A stretch of DNA of 64,000 nt from CALGLS01 sp047626155. Its GTDB lineage: Bacteria; Bacteroidota; Bacteroidia; Chitinophagales; Saprospiraceae. The stretch spans positions 65,926-129,925 of the forward strand of contig JBLHRR010000002.1 in the NCBI GenBank assembly GCA_047626155.1, given 5' to 3'. The notes below the pieces were generated by a model that was not told where the DNA came from, searched no databases, and worked only from the letters and a program-made list of their open reading frames with translations. Below are positions 44,057 through 53,389 of the stretch, in pieces (position 1 is the first letter of the stretch; every line of letters begins with the position of its first letter). A program made the position numbers and the translations under genes.

Positions 44057-44509
44057 ATGTCTTTAGAATCACGATTAAACGATGATTTAAAAACAGCAAT
44101 GAGAGCTAAAGATCAACCAGCTCTCCGTACCATCCGGGCTGTCAAAACAGCCATCACATTAATGAAAACAGATGGCAGTGGCAACGAAATTAACGAAGAA
44201 TCGGAAATCAAGTTGCTACAAAAATTAGCGAAGCAACGAAAAGAGTCTTTAGATATTTATAATAAACAGAATCGGGAGGATTTAGCAGTAAAAGAAAGAG
44301 AAGAAATCGCCATCCTCGAAAAATACCTTCCTGCTCAAATGGACGCAGCCGAACTGGAACAAGTCATCGCAGACATCGTCACGAAAACTGGTGCTAGCGG
44401 AATGGGGGACATGGGCAAAGTAATGGGCATGGCTTCCCAACAATTGGCTGGGAAAGCCGACGGTAAAGCCATCTCAGGTATTGTACGAAAGTTGTTGATG
44501 GGCGGCTAA
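44057..44509 (+). CDS. YqeY/GatB-like domain protein
   Basis: The 150-residue protein belongs to the YqeY family, whose fold resembles the tRNA-binding tail of GatB; the molecular role is uncertain. The ATG at 44057 gives MSLESRLNDDLKTAMRAKDQ, the normal start; the longer frame from 43919 adds 46 residues without resemblance to the family. KQNREDLAVKEREEIAILEKYLP (in two halves: KQNREDLAVKEREE and IAILEKYLP) and MGKVMGMASQQLAGKADGKA are the conserved blocks. It follows ksgA by about 140 bases on the same strand. Confidence 0.9.
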   Translation: MSLESRLNDDLKTAMRAKDQPALRTIRAVKTAITLMKTDGSGNEINEESEIKLLQKLAKQRKESLDIYNKQNREDLAVKEREEIAILEKYLPAQMDAAELEQVIADIVTKTGASGMGDMGKVMGMASQQLAGKADGKAISGIVRKLLMGG

Positions 44510-44562
44510 GAAATAGTATTGCCACTTCCCGAAAGGACAGCGAATTGAGGAGCCGCCTCGAT

Positions 44563-44601
44563 AGGTCGCCATAAACATACTTCTTGAGTTTATGGCGACC
44601 T
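44563..44601. terminator. Perfect 14-bp palindrome between yqeY and DUF2851 genes
   Basis: AGGTCGCCATAAAC (44563-44576) and GTTTATGGCGACCT (44588-44601) form a perfect stem with an 11-nt loop. It sits between convergent genes, but T tracts are weak on both sides. Confidence 0.6.
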
Positions 44602-44772
44602 GCTGTTTAATGAATTTCGTAGATTGTTTAGGGGGGATCAAAGAATAATATCTTCAATAAAGGGAAGCTCCATATTCAAGAATAGCCATTCTGGATTATT
44701 TAAACTAATCTACCTCCTTCAGAAAGAGACAATTTTTTCGACTACATTCGCCCCGCTCAAATCCTCCAGAAC

Positions 44773-46053
44773 TCAAGCCCGCTTCTCCGTTAAAATTCGA
44801 TTTCCAATCGCACAAGTCAGACAATTCTGCTTTTGACAATATTCATTCTTCAACTGCAATAACGCCTGTGTTTGATAAGCAGAATTCACCTCCACCCCTA
44901 AACCTTTCCAAGCCGTAATTATCTTGTTATTTTCTGGCGGTAACTCTTCCAGCAGTTGCAGCGCTTTTTCTTTATGCTTGGGCTCATCCTTATGTTTTCC
45001 ATAAAGGAATAAGAAAGGAGCAACCGTGTTGATGATGAATAAATGAATACTTGTTTTTCCCAAGCTCTTTGTTCGCTTGCTCGCTACTTTGTCAAAAAGA
45101 TAATGAGTAGTCCAATAAGGACTGAGTTTTAAAGCAAACATATTTTCAATCTGCTGAATATTTTCAACGGACAATAGTTTGCTGAAAAAGTGTTCACTCT
45201 GAAAAAGCAAAACGGCAAACTGTGCAATCCGAATACTCGGAAAATTTGCAGGTCGCATACGTAGGAAACGCCAACTTTCTTTTTTTAATGGAATCAGACT
45301 GTACTTCTTTTGAAGAAAGAGATATTCCTTTTTTAATTTGTTAGGATAAGCCTCCTTAAAATCCTCATTCAAAAAACCAGCCTGCCCAAATAACAATGCT
45401 TCTACTTGTAGTAGATTGTTTTTGTGTTTGGCAATGATGGAGTAAGGTGTTTGTCGGGCGAGTAGTTCAAATGGCTCCGCATTGACTTTTGTGCCAAAAC
45501 TTCTGGCTAGGAAATAATAAAGGGTGACTTCCCAGTCGTTTTTGTTTCTTTCCAGGATACTAGTAATGGCTGCCGTCTTCTGTTCGAGCCGTTCCACCAA
45601 CATCCGATCCAACCAAAGATCTCTGATGATTTCCCCAACAGAGCTAAACTGATGCTGACAGGGAATCCAATATTCATTATGGAGTAGCTTCTGATAGCGA
45701 CTATGGATTTGTTTTGGAATCCGTTTTCGTAGTTCTAGACAAGGAATGAGATTCCCATTTTGGCCTTTCACGGGCTCATCATCTTCGAGTACCACATGGA
45801 GGATGACGTTGTCGTAAGCTCTATCAAATTGATGTTTGTGTTTCATCCATTCTGATGAGTTGACATGGATCTCCACATGTCCCGCCCACAAGGTGTCTCC
45901 AACGCGAATACGGGCATTCAAAAAATCAGGTCCGGCGTGCTGGTTGTGCTCTCCAGTGTTTAGGATACCGATGGATTCTCCTTCGGTGCTAAGTAAGTTG
46001 TTAAGGTCAAAGCGCTTCATGCGCCATAGGTAGTGTAGGAAATGCTCTTTCAT
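44773..46053 (-). CDS. DUF2851 family protein
   Basis: From ATG 46053 the product has 426 residues and opens with MKEHFLHYLWRMKRFDLNNL, the usual start of this Bacteroidota-rich family; the frame can be extended to 46128 but those 25 residues look unrelated. Conserved blocks are GEHNQHAGPDFLNARIRVGD and WAGHVEIHVNSSEWMKH near 45-75, and a C-terminal Cys motif (CQKQNCLTCAIG). The GPDF and HVEIH residues resemble nuclease-like active sites, but the function is unknown. It is followed on the other side by a palindrome and no operon partner. Confidence 0.85.
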   Translation of the reverse strand: MKEHFLHYLWRMKRFDLNNLLSTEGESIGILNTGEHNQHAGPDFLNARIRVGDTLWAGHVEIHVNSSEWMKHKHQFDRAYDNVILHVVLEDDEPVKGQNGNLIPCLELRKRIPKQIHSRYQKLLHNEYWIPCQHQFSSVGEIIRDLWLDRMLVERLEQKTAAITSILERNKNDWEVTLYYFLARSFGTKVNAEPFELLARQTPYSIIAKHKNNLLQVEALLFGQAGFLNEDFKEAYPNKLKKEYLFLQKKYSLIPLKKESWRFLRMRPANFPSIRIAQFAVLLFQSEHFFSKLLSVENIQQIENMFALKLSPYWTTHYLFDKVASKRTKSLGKTSIHLFIINTVAPFLFLYGKHKDEPKHKEKALQLLEELPPENNKIITAWKGLGVEVNSAYQTQALLQLKNEYCQKQNCLTCAIGNRILTEKRA

Positions 46054-46401
46054 TTTTATATGGTTTAGGTTTGCGTAATGCTTAATTATACTTCCTACTA
46101 ATAGGTTGCAGAAAGGCCTAAATTCCATAAAAGAAAAGCGAGTATTTTTAAATTTTTATTTAATTAAAGTATAAGGTGCTGTTATTCAGGTAAGTAAGAG
46201 AGCGTTTTTTGAAAAATAAAAAAGTGTTCTTTATCTGTTTTGAACGAACGCAAGAAAAGCTCATACAGCTAGTACGGAGGTTACAGAGCGAGATACTATA
46301 AAAATGGCGGGGGAGCTCTGTGCTCTGTGTGCTCTCTATGTGATTAAAAAATGCGTTTTCAATCACATTGATAAAAGGTTTGAATGGCAATGACTTGAGC
46401 T
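46054..46401. other. 348-bp intergenic region with a dispersed repeat
   Basis: At about 46240-46345 there are GAGCTCTGTGCTCTGTGTGC-type units related to 17435-17590. A 76-residue minus-strand frame (46160-46390) is a translation of this repeat-rich sequence and is not called. Confidence 0.45.
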
Positions 46402-46905
46402 CTAAGGCTTCGACTTCTTTCGTTCAAAAATATTAAAGACATAACCCATTTTGTTTTTTTCATCCGGCTCATGCGCCTCAGTAGAAATCAACTCCCATTC
46501 AGCTAAATCAATCTTCGGAAAAAATACAGCACCCTCTACTTCCAGGTCAACCTCTGTCAGATACAAACGATCTACAAAAGGCATCGCTAGTTTATAAATT
46601 TCACCACCACCGATGATGAAAGCTTCGTCTTCGTTATTATCTAGTGCAAGTTGTAAGGCCTCCTCTACGGAATGTGTGACCAAACAATTGGTGGCTACAT
46701 AAAAAGGATCACGCGTTACAATCACATTCGTCCGTTTAGGCAATGGTCGTCCGATGGATTCGTAGGATTTTCGCCCCATGATGATGTGGTGCTCTAGCGT
46801 TTTCTTCTTGAAATATTTTAAATCAGCAGGAAGATACCAGGGAATATCATTGTTCATTCCAATGACGTGGTTTTTAGCAGTGGCTACTATAGCAGATACG
46901 ATCAT
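46402..46905 (-). CDS. folA: Dihydrofolate reductase
   Basis: The 167-residue enzyme reduces dihydrofolate to tetrahydrofolate with NADPH. VSAIVATAKNHVIGMNNDIP with the conserved WYLPADLKYFKK follows the DHFR pattern, with the catalytic acid as Asp in LPADLKYF. MGRKSYESIGRPLPKRTNVI near 44-63 and FIIGGGEIYKLAMPFVDRLY near 96-115 are the cofactor-binding segments. Length is typical (160-170). A repeat separates it from mrdA; no thyA is adjacent. Confidence 0.95.
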   Translation of the reverse strand: MIVSAIVATAKNHVIGMNNDIPWYLPADLKYFKKKTLEHHIIMGRKSYESIGRPLPKRTNVIVTRDPFYVATNCLVTHSVEEALQLALDNNEDEAFIIGGGEIYKLAMPFVDRLYLTEVDLEVEGAVFFPKIDLAEWELISTEAHEPDEKNKMGYVFNIFERKKSKP

Positions 46906-46934
46906 TCGTGTAGTTGTTTATCAAAGAAAAGGTT

Positions 46935-47030
46935 AGTATACCCTTTTGCCAGCGCAGCCCCAACCCCTGAAGAGGGGTCTTCTCGCGGGCTTATCGATTG
47001 ATGAAATTTTTTTTGAAAAGTATATAGTCA
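46935..47030. repeat. Second MITE-like family, copy 2
   Basis: It resembles 26390-26492: outer parts GTATACCCTTTTGC and TTTGAAAAGTATATAG, and the shared internal block at 46979-47002 (CTTCTCGCGGGCTTATC then GATTGAT). The centre holds a CCCCTGAAGAGGGG hairpin. Confidence 0.5.
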
Positions 47031-47116
47031 TTTAGTCAAAGAAGATTATTTATTAAAAAAACAGCCTTCAGTATATTTCGGATTTGATTTCAATTTTGAT
47101 TTGTATTGATATTCCA

Positions 47117-48973
47117 CTAGGGGTTGTCAATCAAGTTAGCGTTTATCATTTTCTCCTCTATCCTCTTCTTTCGTTCGCTAATCTCTCTGTTTAAATATTT
47201 TTCTAACATTAATCCTGCAATTGGTGCGGCATAATCTGAACCCCAAATACCATGCTCTACATAAACCGCAATAGCAATCTTGGGATTGTCTTTTGGAGCA
47301 AAAGCGAAGAAGACCGAGTGATCTTTACCATGCGGATTTTGAGAGGTTCCGGTTTTACCACAAACGACTATTCCATCAATCGCAGCAGATTGCCCTGTAC
47401 CTCCGCTAACGGCCATTTCCATTCCATCAATTACTGGAGGGAAGTGCTCTTGATCAATAGAAACACTTTGCTTTTTTAAGAATTTTTCGGGCAATGCTGC
47501 GACTCCATTCCTGAAACCTTTGGCCAAGTGAGGGGTGTAGAAATAACCCCGGTTAGCCAGTATAGCAGCGAGGTTGGCCATTTGTACCGTAGTCATTTCA
47601 ATCTCTCCTTGACCAATGCCAATAGACATAATTGTGGGAGATTTCCAACCTCCTTGATTGCGATACAAATGATCATAGTATTCCACAGTGGGTACGTTGC
47701 CGGAGCCTTCATTAGGGATGTCAATACCAAGAGGTGAACCCAAGCCGAACTCATAAAGGTAGCGATCGAAGATATCAAGCCCTGGTTCGGGATGGTAATA
47801 ATTTTTAATTTCTATGATGTTTCTTAAGGTCTGAAAAAAGTAGGTGTTACAAGAATGCTTTAATGCAATGGAAACATTATATGCATAGGGATGGTTATGG
47901 CAACCTCTCGGCTTGTCAGCTCCTTTATAGTAATAGCCTCCATTACAAGTGAAGCCTTGATTTGCATTTAATACGCCTTCTTGCATGGCAATCAATGCAA
48001 CTACTGTTTTGAAAATAGAACCAGGAGGATACTTTGCTTTAAGAGACCGATCAAACATAGGTCGGCGTAAAGAGTCCTGCAGTAATTGATTAAAAGCTTG
48101 CCCTCTATAGCGATTGATTGTTAGTAAATTAGGGTCGTAGGACGCAGAGCTAAGCATGGTCAGTATTTCTCCAGTAGCCGGTTCGATGGCCACTATACTG
48201 CCCGATTTGTTTTTCATCAGCAGTTCGCCATAAGCCTGTAATTCCAGATCAATCGTGGTAAATAAATTTTTTCCGGAAACAGCAGTGGAGTCTTTTGCCC
48301 CATCCTCATAAGAGCTTACTGTTTTTCCTAAGTTATTTTTAAAAACATGACGAACCCCTTTTTTACCGCGTAACTCAGTTTCATATTCTAGTTCCAATCC
48401 TGTAGCCCCGATATAATCTGAACTCTTATATTTTCCATTGGAAGCATCTATTTGAGCTTGGTTTACCTCGCTAAGGAAGCCCAGAACATGAGGTGCATTT
48501 TGGTGTGGATAACCTCGGACATTCCGAAGCTGTACTTCAAAACCTGGAAAACGGTAGAGGTGCTCTTGCAGACGGGCATAAGCCGTTGACGACAATTTAG
48601 ACATGAACAAAAAAGCTTTCCTTTTAGAGTAGCGGTAGTTACGAAAATCTTTATTCAACCGTTTTTTAAATGAAGTTTTATCTATTTTTAATAAATTACA
48701 AAGCACCATGGTATCCATCTCCGGATTGATTTGGTTGTAGGTAACCATAAGATCGTAAATTGGGTTGTTGTGTACCAGTAGTTTTCCATAGCGATCATAC
48801 ATCAAGCCCCGAGAAGGGTATTGCACTTGGGATCCTACGGCAATGGCTTTGGCTCTCTTTTTATAAGAGTTATCAAACAACTGAACCTGCATAGCCCTTC
48901 CCAACAATAGAATCGCAGCAAGTAGAAAGACTACTTGTATGACGCCATACCGATTTTGATTGTTGAGATTCAT
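47117..48973 (-). CDS. mrdA: Penicillin-binding protein 2 (elongasome transpeptidase)
   Basis: The 618-residue class B PBP has a single N-terminal membrane helix (about 10-27), a dimerisation domain (about 50-230, with PSRGLMYDRYGKLLVHNNP) and a transpeptidase domain: the serine motif PPGSIFKTVVAL near 318, SCN in ALKHSCNTYFFQTL near 365 and KTG in VVCGKTGTSQNPHGKDHS near 545. These are intact. It crosslinks new peptidoglycan during cell elongation together with RodA (at 27028) and MreB. It ends the mreB-mreC-mreD-mrdA cluster; 148 bases separate it from mreD. Confidence 0.94.
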   Translation of the reverse strand: MNLNNQNRYGVIQVVFLLAAILLLGRAMQVQLFDNSYKKRAKAIAVGSQVQYPSRGLMYDRYGKLLVHNNPIYDLMVTYNQINPEMDTMVLCNLLKIDKTSFKKRLNKDFRNYRYSKRKAFLFMSKLSSTAYARLQEHLYRFPGFEVQLRNVRGYPHQNAPHVLGFLSEVNQAQIDASNGKYKSSDYIGATGLELEYETELRGKKGVRHVFKNNLGKTVSSYEDGAKDSTAVSGKNLFTTIDLELQAYGELLMKNKSGSIVAIEPATGEILTMLSSASYDPNLLTINRYRGQAFNQLLQDSLRRPMFDRSLKAKYPPGSIFKTVVALIAMQEGVLNANQGFTCNGGYYYKGADKPRGCHNHPYAYNVSIALKHSCNTYFFQTLRNIIEIKNYYHPEPGLDIFDRYLYEFGLGSPLGIDIPNEGSGNVPTVEYYDHLYRNQGGWKSPTIMSIGIGQGEIEMTTVQMANLAAILANRGYFYTPHLAKGFRNGVAALPEKFLKKQSVSIDQEHFPPVIDGMEMAVSGGTGQSAAIDGIVVCGKTGTSQNPHGKDHSVFFAFAPKDNPKIAIAVYVEHGIWGSDYAAPIAGLMLEKYLNREISERKKRIEEKMINANLIDNP

Positions 48974-49121
48974 GTATCTAACTTTTGAAAGGTTTACTAA
49001 ATGTCAGTGTACGATAGGGAAAAGTTTAGCAAACCTTATCCTCAGTCATTCCGACCAAATGAGATCGCTTAACACCTGCAAAGAAACGTAAAGATACAAC
49101 CTTTTTTACCTGATCAAAAAA

Positions 49122-49643
49122 TCAATCCAATGGATCAAATAAAAACTGCACCACTGTAATAAATAGCATAGACAAGAAAAAACTACAAATGGTCCGAAGC
49201 ATAATTTGTCCGATATAATAATAGGTAAAGACTTCTACCGAAAAATAAAAGAACAGATAAAGCACCATCATAGTTGCGGCATAGGGTAGGAACCAGGCCA
49301 CACCAAAGCGTGCTTTTGTTGGACTAAAGTTCATATTATATCCTTTAGCAGGAGCTAAGAGGCTTAAGACAGTAGGGCGAATGAAGGCAATAAAAACTGC
49401 CGCACTCGCATGTATTCCTAGTGAGTCATAAAAGAGGTCTACACTTATTCCAGCCATAAAACCGAGCAAAACGAGCAGCGCATGCGGAATCCGAAAAGGC
49501 AATAAAATAATGAATAAAGGATAGATGATGATGTGAAATAAATTGGCATATTCTCCACCTAAATTTATACGCTGTAAAACCAATACTTGTAATAGTATCA
49601 GTACGACAAAACGAACGACATTAGTAACGATTACATTATTCAT
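49122..49643 (-). CDS. mreD: Rod shape-determining protein MreD
   Basis: The 173-residue integral membrane protein has five to six hydrophobic segments (for example VRFVVLILLQVLVLQRINLG and ALLVLLGFMAGISVDLFYDS, the MreD signature with GxxxDLFYDSLG). It is part of the elongasome. Its start overlaps the end of mreC by 8 bases, showing translational coupling. Confidence 0.88.
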   Translation of the reverse strand: MNNVIVTNVVRFVVLILLQVLVLQRINLGGEYANLFHIIIYPLFIILLPFRIPHALLVLLGFMAGISVDLFYDSLGIHASAAVFIAFIRPTVLSLLAPAKGYNMNFSPTKARFGVAWFLPYAATMMVLYLFFYFSVEVFTYYYIGQIMLRTICSFFLSMLFITVVQFLFDPLD

Positions 49644-50478
49644 CTGGAGTAGGATTGGCTTCTAGTTCACTAATGTCTTTTTGCATTAAATCATTGACGA
49701 CATAGACATAACTGGTCTTTCTGAGATCATTGATCAGTCTCACATTGATACCAAAAAGATTGCTTCCAGGTTCCAGCCAAACAGAGTCTATTGTACCGAC
49801 TATAATCCCTCTTGGAAACATATCGGAGTAGCCACTGGTTTGAATGGTGTCGCCTCTTTGTACCTCCACATATTTCGGCACATCTTCCATTCTAAAATGT
49901 CTAGCGTCAAACCCTTTCCAAATGAGAGAACCAAACTCTCGATTTCTTTTTATCTCTACACTAGTCCGGCTATTCCGATTGAGCAAGGACAATACTTTGC
50001 TGTGGTAAGGTGAAGTGGCAATGGTGACGCCAATAATGCCGCCTTCTACTCCTGAGCCGATAACGCCTCTGTGCGGTAGGATGCCATGGTTTGATCCACG
50101 ATTGATACGGATATAATTGTTGGCATTCTTAACCTGGTTTTTAGTCACCTTGGCCGAGGTATAAATGTATTGCTGAAGAGAGTCTTTATTGTAGGTACTG
50201 TCTTTTAGAATGGTATTAAGGAAATGGGCATTTTTTAACTCGCCTCTAAGGACTGCGTTTTCGGCAGCAAGACTGCTTGCTACATCTGCCATTTTCATGA
50301 AACTGAAAGCCCAGTTCATTCTGCTGTCAACAGCGCCGGATAAACTGTCCATATTGCTGTCGTAGATCGCCTTCTGCTCGTTATTGTTTTTTAGGACAAA
50401 GGAAAAGCAGATGACTTCTAACAGCAAGAAAGAAATCACACCACCAAACTGGATAAGTAAAAAAATCAGATTGCGCAT
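49636..50478 (-). CDS. mreC: Rod shape-determining protein MreC
   Basis: The 280-residue protein has an N-terminal membrane helix (about 5-27), a coiled coil with ASSLAAENAVLRGELKNAHF near 70-90 and a beta-rich periplasmic domain with NNYIRINRGSNHGILPHRGV near 120 and SPYHSKVLSLLNRNSRTSVE near 160. The order and length match MreC, which binds PBP2 and organises the elongasome. It lies between mreB and mreD on the minus strand. Confidence 0.93.
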   Translation of the reverse strand: MRNLIFLLIQFGGVISFLLLEVICFSFVLKNNNEQKAIYDSNMDSLSGAVDSRMNWAFSFMKMADVASSLAAENAVLRGELKNAHFLNTILKDSTYNKDSLQQYIYTSAKVTKNQVKNANNYIRINRGSNHGILPHRGVIGSGVEGGIIGVTIATSPYHSKVLSLLNRNSRTSVEIKRNREFGSLIWKGFDARHFRMEDVPKYVEVQRGDTIQTSGYSDMFPRGIIVGTIDSVWLEPGSNLFGINVRLINDLRKTSYVYVVNDLMQKDISELEANPTPDE

Positions 50479-50594
50479 GATGGTTTAGCCGACTAATACC
50501 TCGCGTGCAGCTTTCCTCTTTCCGGAGGGCCGGGGGCTTGCGTAGGTTTTGAAGAGAGGTTGTTGTTTTGTAATGATTTTCTCTAACAGTATGA

Positions 50595-50626
50595 TTAGTA
50601 TTACACAAAAAATAATTTCCCGATTT
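50595..50626. repeat. MITE-like element end, copy D, abutting the mreB stop
   Basis: TTAGTATTACACAAAAAATA followed by ATTTCCCGATTT matches one end of the element; the rest is absent. It ends one base before the mreB stop codon, in the mreB-mreC gap of the operon. Confidence 0.65.
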
Positions 50627-50627
50627 C

Positions 50628-51659
50628 TTACACAGACCGGCGGTCAATTAAAAAGGAAAACTTATCCGTGTTCTTCAATGCAATAGCGGTACCTCTTACT
50701 ACCGCACGTAATGGATCTTCTGCTACATGAACAGGAAGCTTTGTTTTTGCCGCAATTCGCTTGTCGAGGCCTCTGAGTAATGCACCACCACCAGTAAGGT
50801 AAAGGCCGGTTTTATAAATATCAGAAGCCAGCTCAGGAGGTGTCGTTTCCAGTGCTTTAAGGATGGCATCCTCTACTTTAGAAATAGATTTGTCAAGACA
50901 GTGTGCTATTTCCTGATAAGAGACCGTAATTTGTTTTGGAATACCTGATAAAAGATCACGGCCATTAACGGCGAAATCTGGAGGTGGATTCTCTAGTTCC
51001 TGTAGGGCAGAGCCAGCGTGTATTTTGATTTGTTCCGCCGTACGTTCTCCAATTAGGATGTTGTGCTGGCGTTTCATATATCCCATGATGTCCTTAGTGA
51101 ATTCATCACCTGCCGTTCGGATGGATTGATCACAAACAATACCGGATAAAGCAATGACCGCAATTTCTGTCGTACCTCCTCCTATGTCAATAATCATATT
51201 TCCAATAGGCTCTTCTACATCCAGACCTATACCCAAAGCTGCTGCCATTGGTTCATGAATCAAATACGTTTCTTTGGAGTCTACGTGATCCGCAGAATCG
51301 AAAACAGCTCTTTTTTCTACTTCCGTAATTCCTGAAGGAATACAGATAACCATTTTCATGTGGCTGAAAAACCGCTTACGAGCTCCAGTCATATTGATTA
51401 AACCCTCAATCAAATTTTCTGCAGCCTGGAAATCTGCAATAACACCATCTTTCAATGGACGTATTGTTTTTATATTATCGTGGGTTTTTTCGTGCATCTG
51501 CATCGCCTTTGTTCCCACAGCTATAGTCTCTCCTGTTTTTCTATTGATCGCAACAATGGAGGGCTCGTCAACAATAATTTCACCATCCTGAATAATCAAA
51601 GTATTAGCAGTGCCTAAATCAATAGCTAGTTCCCGAGTGAAGAAGTTGAATAATTTCAT
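50628..51659 (-). CDS. mreB: Rod shape-determining protein MreB
   Basis: The 343-residue bacterial actin forms membrane-bound filaments that guide elongation. ELAIDLGTANTLIIQDGEII (phosphate 1), GNMIIDIGGGTTEIAVIALS (phosphate 2, near 160) and LTGGGALLRGLDKRIAAKTK (adenosine motif, near 292) are intact. It is the first gene of the mreB-mreC-mreD-mrdA cluster. A hairpin (CCAAGC ... GCTTGG, 51724-51742 region) upstream probably ends transcription from the M16-like gene. Confidence 0.97.
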   Translation of the reverse strand: MKLFNFFTRELAIDLGTANTLIIQDGEIIVDEPSIVAINRKTGETIAVGTKAMQMHEKTHDNIKTIRPLKDGVIADFQAAENLIEGLINMTGARKRFFSHMKMVICIPSGITEVEKRAVFDSADHVDSKETYLIHEPMAAALGIGLDVEEPIGNMIIDIGGGTTEIAVIALSGIVCDQSIRTAGDEFTKDIMGYMKRQHNILIGERTAEQIKIHAGSALQELENPPPDFAVNGRDLLSGIPKQITVSYQEIAHCLDKSISKVEDAILKALETTPPELASDIYKTGLYLTGGGALLRGLDKRIAAKTKLPVHVAEDPLRAVVRGTAIALKNTDKFSFLIDRRSV

Positions 51660-51942
51660 TAATTAGTATTGCCTGTTTTCTCTAAAAAGATAAGTGCAGT
51701 GGATACAATTTCTTAAAATGACCAAGCGATTTATTGCTTGGTTTATTTACCCTGCACACATCCTGCAAAACTAACGAATAAATAGGATAGAAGGGAATAA
51801 AAATCTAAAAAATCTAAATAAGTAGTGCACTACTACCTTTAGAGGGGAGCTAGTTAATTAAAAGGCTAATTTTCAACAAATTAGCAGCTTTTTTCGGGCT
51901 CGTAATGGCTGCTAAAACAAGTACTATGAAAGCGCTAGAGCG
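51660..51942 (-). terminator. Gap with two hairpins, probable terminator of the M16-like gene
   Basis: TTAGCAGC ... GCTGCTAA (about 51882-51916) and CCAAGC ... GCTTGG (about 51723-51742, followed by a T-rich tract on the minus strand) lie downstream of the M16-like gene and upstream of mreB. The mreB promoter must lie in this gap but no clear match was found. Confidence 0.45.
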
Positions 51943-53223
51943 CTAAACCGCACCTACAGTCACTTCCCACAGGTCATCAGCAGACAAATATTGCTGGGCC
52001 AGCTCTTGTAACCGCTTCGGGCTAACCGTCCTTATCTCCGTAGTCAATTGCTCAAAATCATCGTGTCCCAAGTCCTCGGAAACGGCGGTTTTGACGACGC
52101 TAGCTACATTAAAAGGACCATCAAGGAGCGTCAGTAAATTGCCTAGCATATAGCTCCGAACCATCTCCAGCTCCTCACCTTTTACGACATGGCCGAGCAG
52201 CTTTTGTAGCTCCACATAAATCTCTTTCTTTGTATCTTCAACTTTATCTGTACTCACCTCCGTAGCGATGCAGAAATAGCTGTCCTCATGCATGGCATCT
52301 ATCGTTGAGTAGATGTTATAAGTATAGCCTTTCTGCTCCCGGATATTTGTCATTAGTCGAGAACCAAAGTAACCTCCAAGTATGGTGTTCAAAACTAAAA
52401 GGGCTTTGAAGTCTTTGTGCTTTCGATTAATGTGTAGTCGTTTCCCAATACGAATAGCGGTTTGAACAGCTCCGTCCAAAGAAATATGCACTTTTTGCGG
52501 CGTTTCTGTTTTGCTTTCCGTTGGGAAAAAAGCAGGAGGGGCATCGTGGGTAGGCATTTTTTGAAAACAGTTATTCAAAATCGCCACCTGTTCTTCGCCG
52601 ATCTTACCACTTAAAATAATGCTACAGCGATTGGCGACAATCTGCTTGGTCCAATAATCGACGAGGTCTTTTCGCGTAAGCGAAGCATAGCCTTCCGGCG
52701 AACTATTATAACCATATGGGTGGGCACTTCCAAATAGTTTTTCCGTAATGGTACGATAAGCAATGGTATCCGGCTGTGCCAAATCGACCAATAATCGCTG
52801 GCGGCTATTTTCTTTGTAACTCTGTAATTCCTTTTCTGGAAAGGTGGGTTCTAAAATTAATTCGGCCAACAATGCCGCCATTTTATCAAAGTATTTAGTC
52901 AGAGAGAACAAGGCAATATTGGTGGTATCCAAATTAACTGGAAAGCTGAGGCTACTGCCATAAAAGTCCAACTGTTCCGCAATTTCTGCAGCGCTGTGTC
53001 TTGCCGTTCCTTCTTTGATCATCCTCAAGGCAGCTCGTGCTACCATCTGCTTCTGTTCATATGGTCGACCTGCCTGACAGATAAAATCAATTTTCACCAC
53101 ATCTTGCGTACCCATATTGATGACATAGACTGGAATGCCGCAATCCAAAACAAACTTTTGCGGAAGCGCTAAAGTCAAATTCTGAATAGGGTGAATGGTA
53201 GGCGGAATACTTCTGTCTGGCAT
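51943..53223 (-). CDS. M16-family (insulinase-like) protein lacking the zinc motif
   Basis: From ATG 53223 the product has 426 residues (an in-frame ATG at 53280 would add 19). The layout is that of an M16B protein with two homologous halves. The catalytic HxxEH of active members is not seen: the segment AARAALRMIKEGTARHSAAE stands where it is expected. The C-terminal Arg-Tyr motif is kept in GGYFGSRLMTNIREQKGYTY. This pattern belongs to the non-catalytic partner subunit. Active and inactive partners are usually adjacent, but no second M16 gene is found here. No signal peptide is seen from either start, so it may be cytosolic. Confidence 0.82.
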   Translation of the reverse strand: MPDRSIPPTIHPIQNLTLALPQKFVLDCGIPVYVINMGTQDVVKIDFICQAGRPYEQKQMVARAALRMIKEGTARHSAAEIAEQLDFYGSSLSFPVNLDTTNIALFSLTKYFDKMAALLAELILEPTFPEKELQSYKENSRQRLLVDLAQPDTIAYRTITEKLFGSAHPYGYNSSPEGYASLTRKDLVDYWTKQIVANRCSIILSGKIGEEQVAILNNCFQKMPTHDAPPAFFPTESKTETPQKVHISLDGAVQTAIRIGKRLHINRKHKDFKALLVLNTILGGYFGSRLMTNIREQKGYTYNIYSTIDAMHEDSYFCIATEVSTDKVEDTKKEIYVELQKLLGHVVKGEELEMVRSYMLGNLLTLLDGPFNVASVVKTAVSEDLGHDDFEQLTTEIRTVSPKRLQELAQQYLSADDLWEVTVGAV

Positions 53224-53389
53224 GTAATGAGCTTGTAGAAAATGAAACGCGAAGGTACTCAATTTGTATCTATTCAGCATGAAACTGTCAGCTATCGACC
53301 GTTGGCTATTAATTTCCCACTAACGACGAATAGGAAGGTCAAAAGTTAAGGGCGAATTTCTGAATAGTTATCTTAATTATGACTTATAA

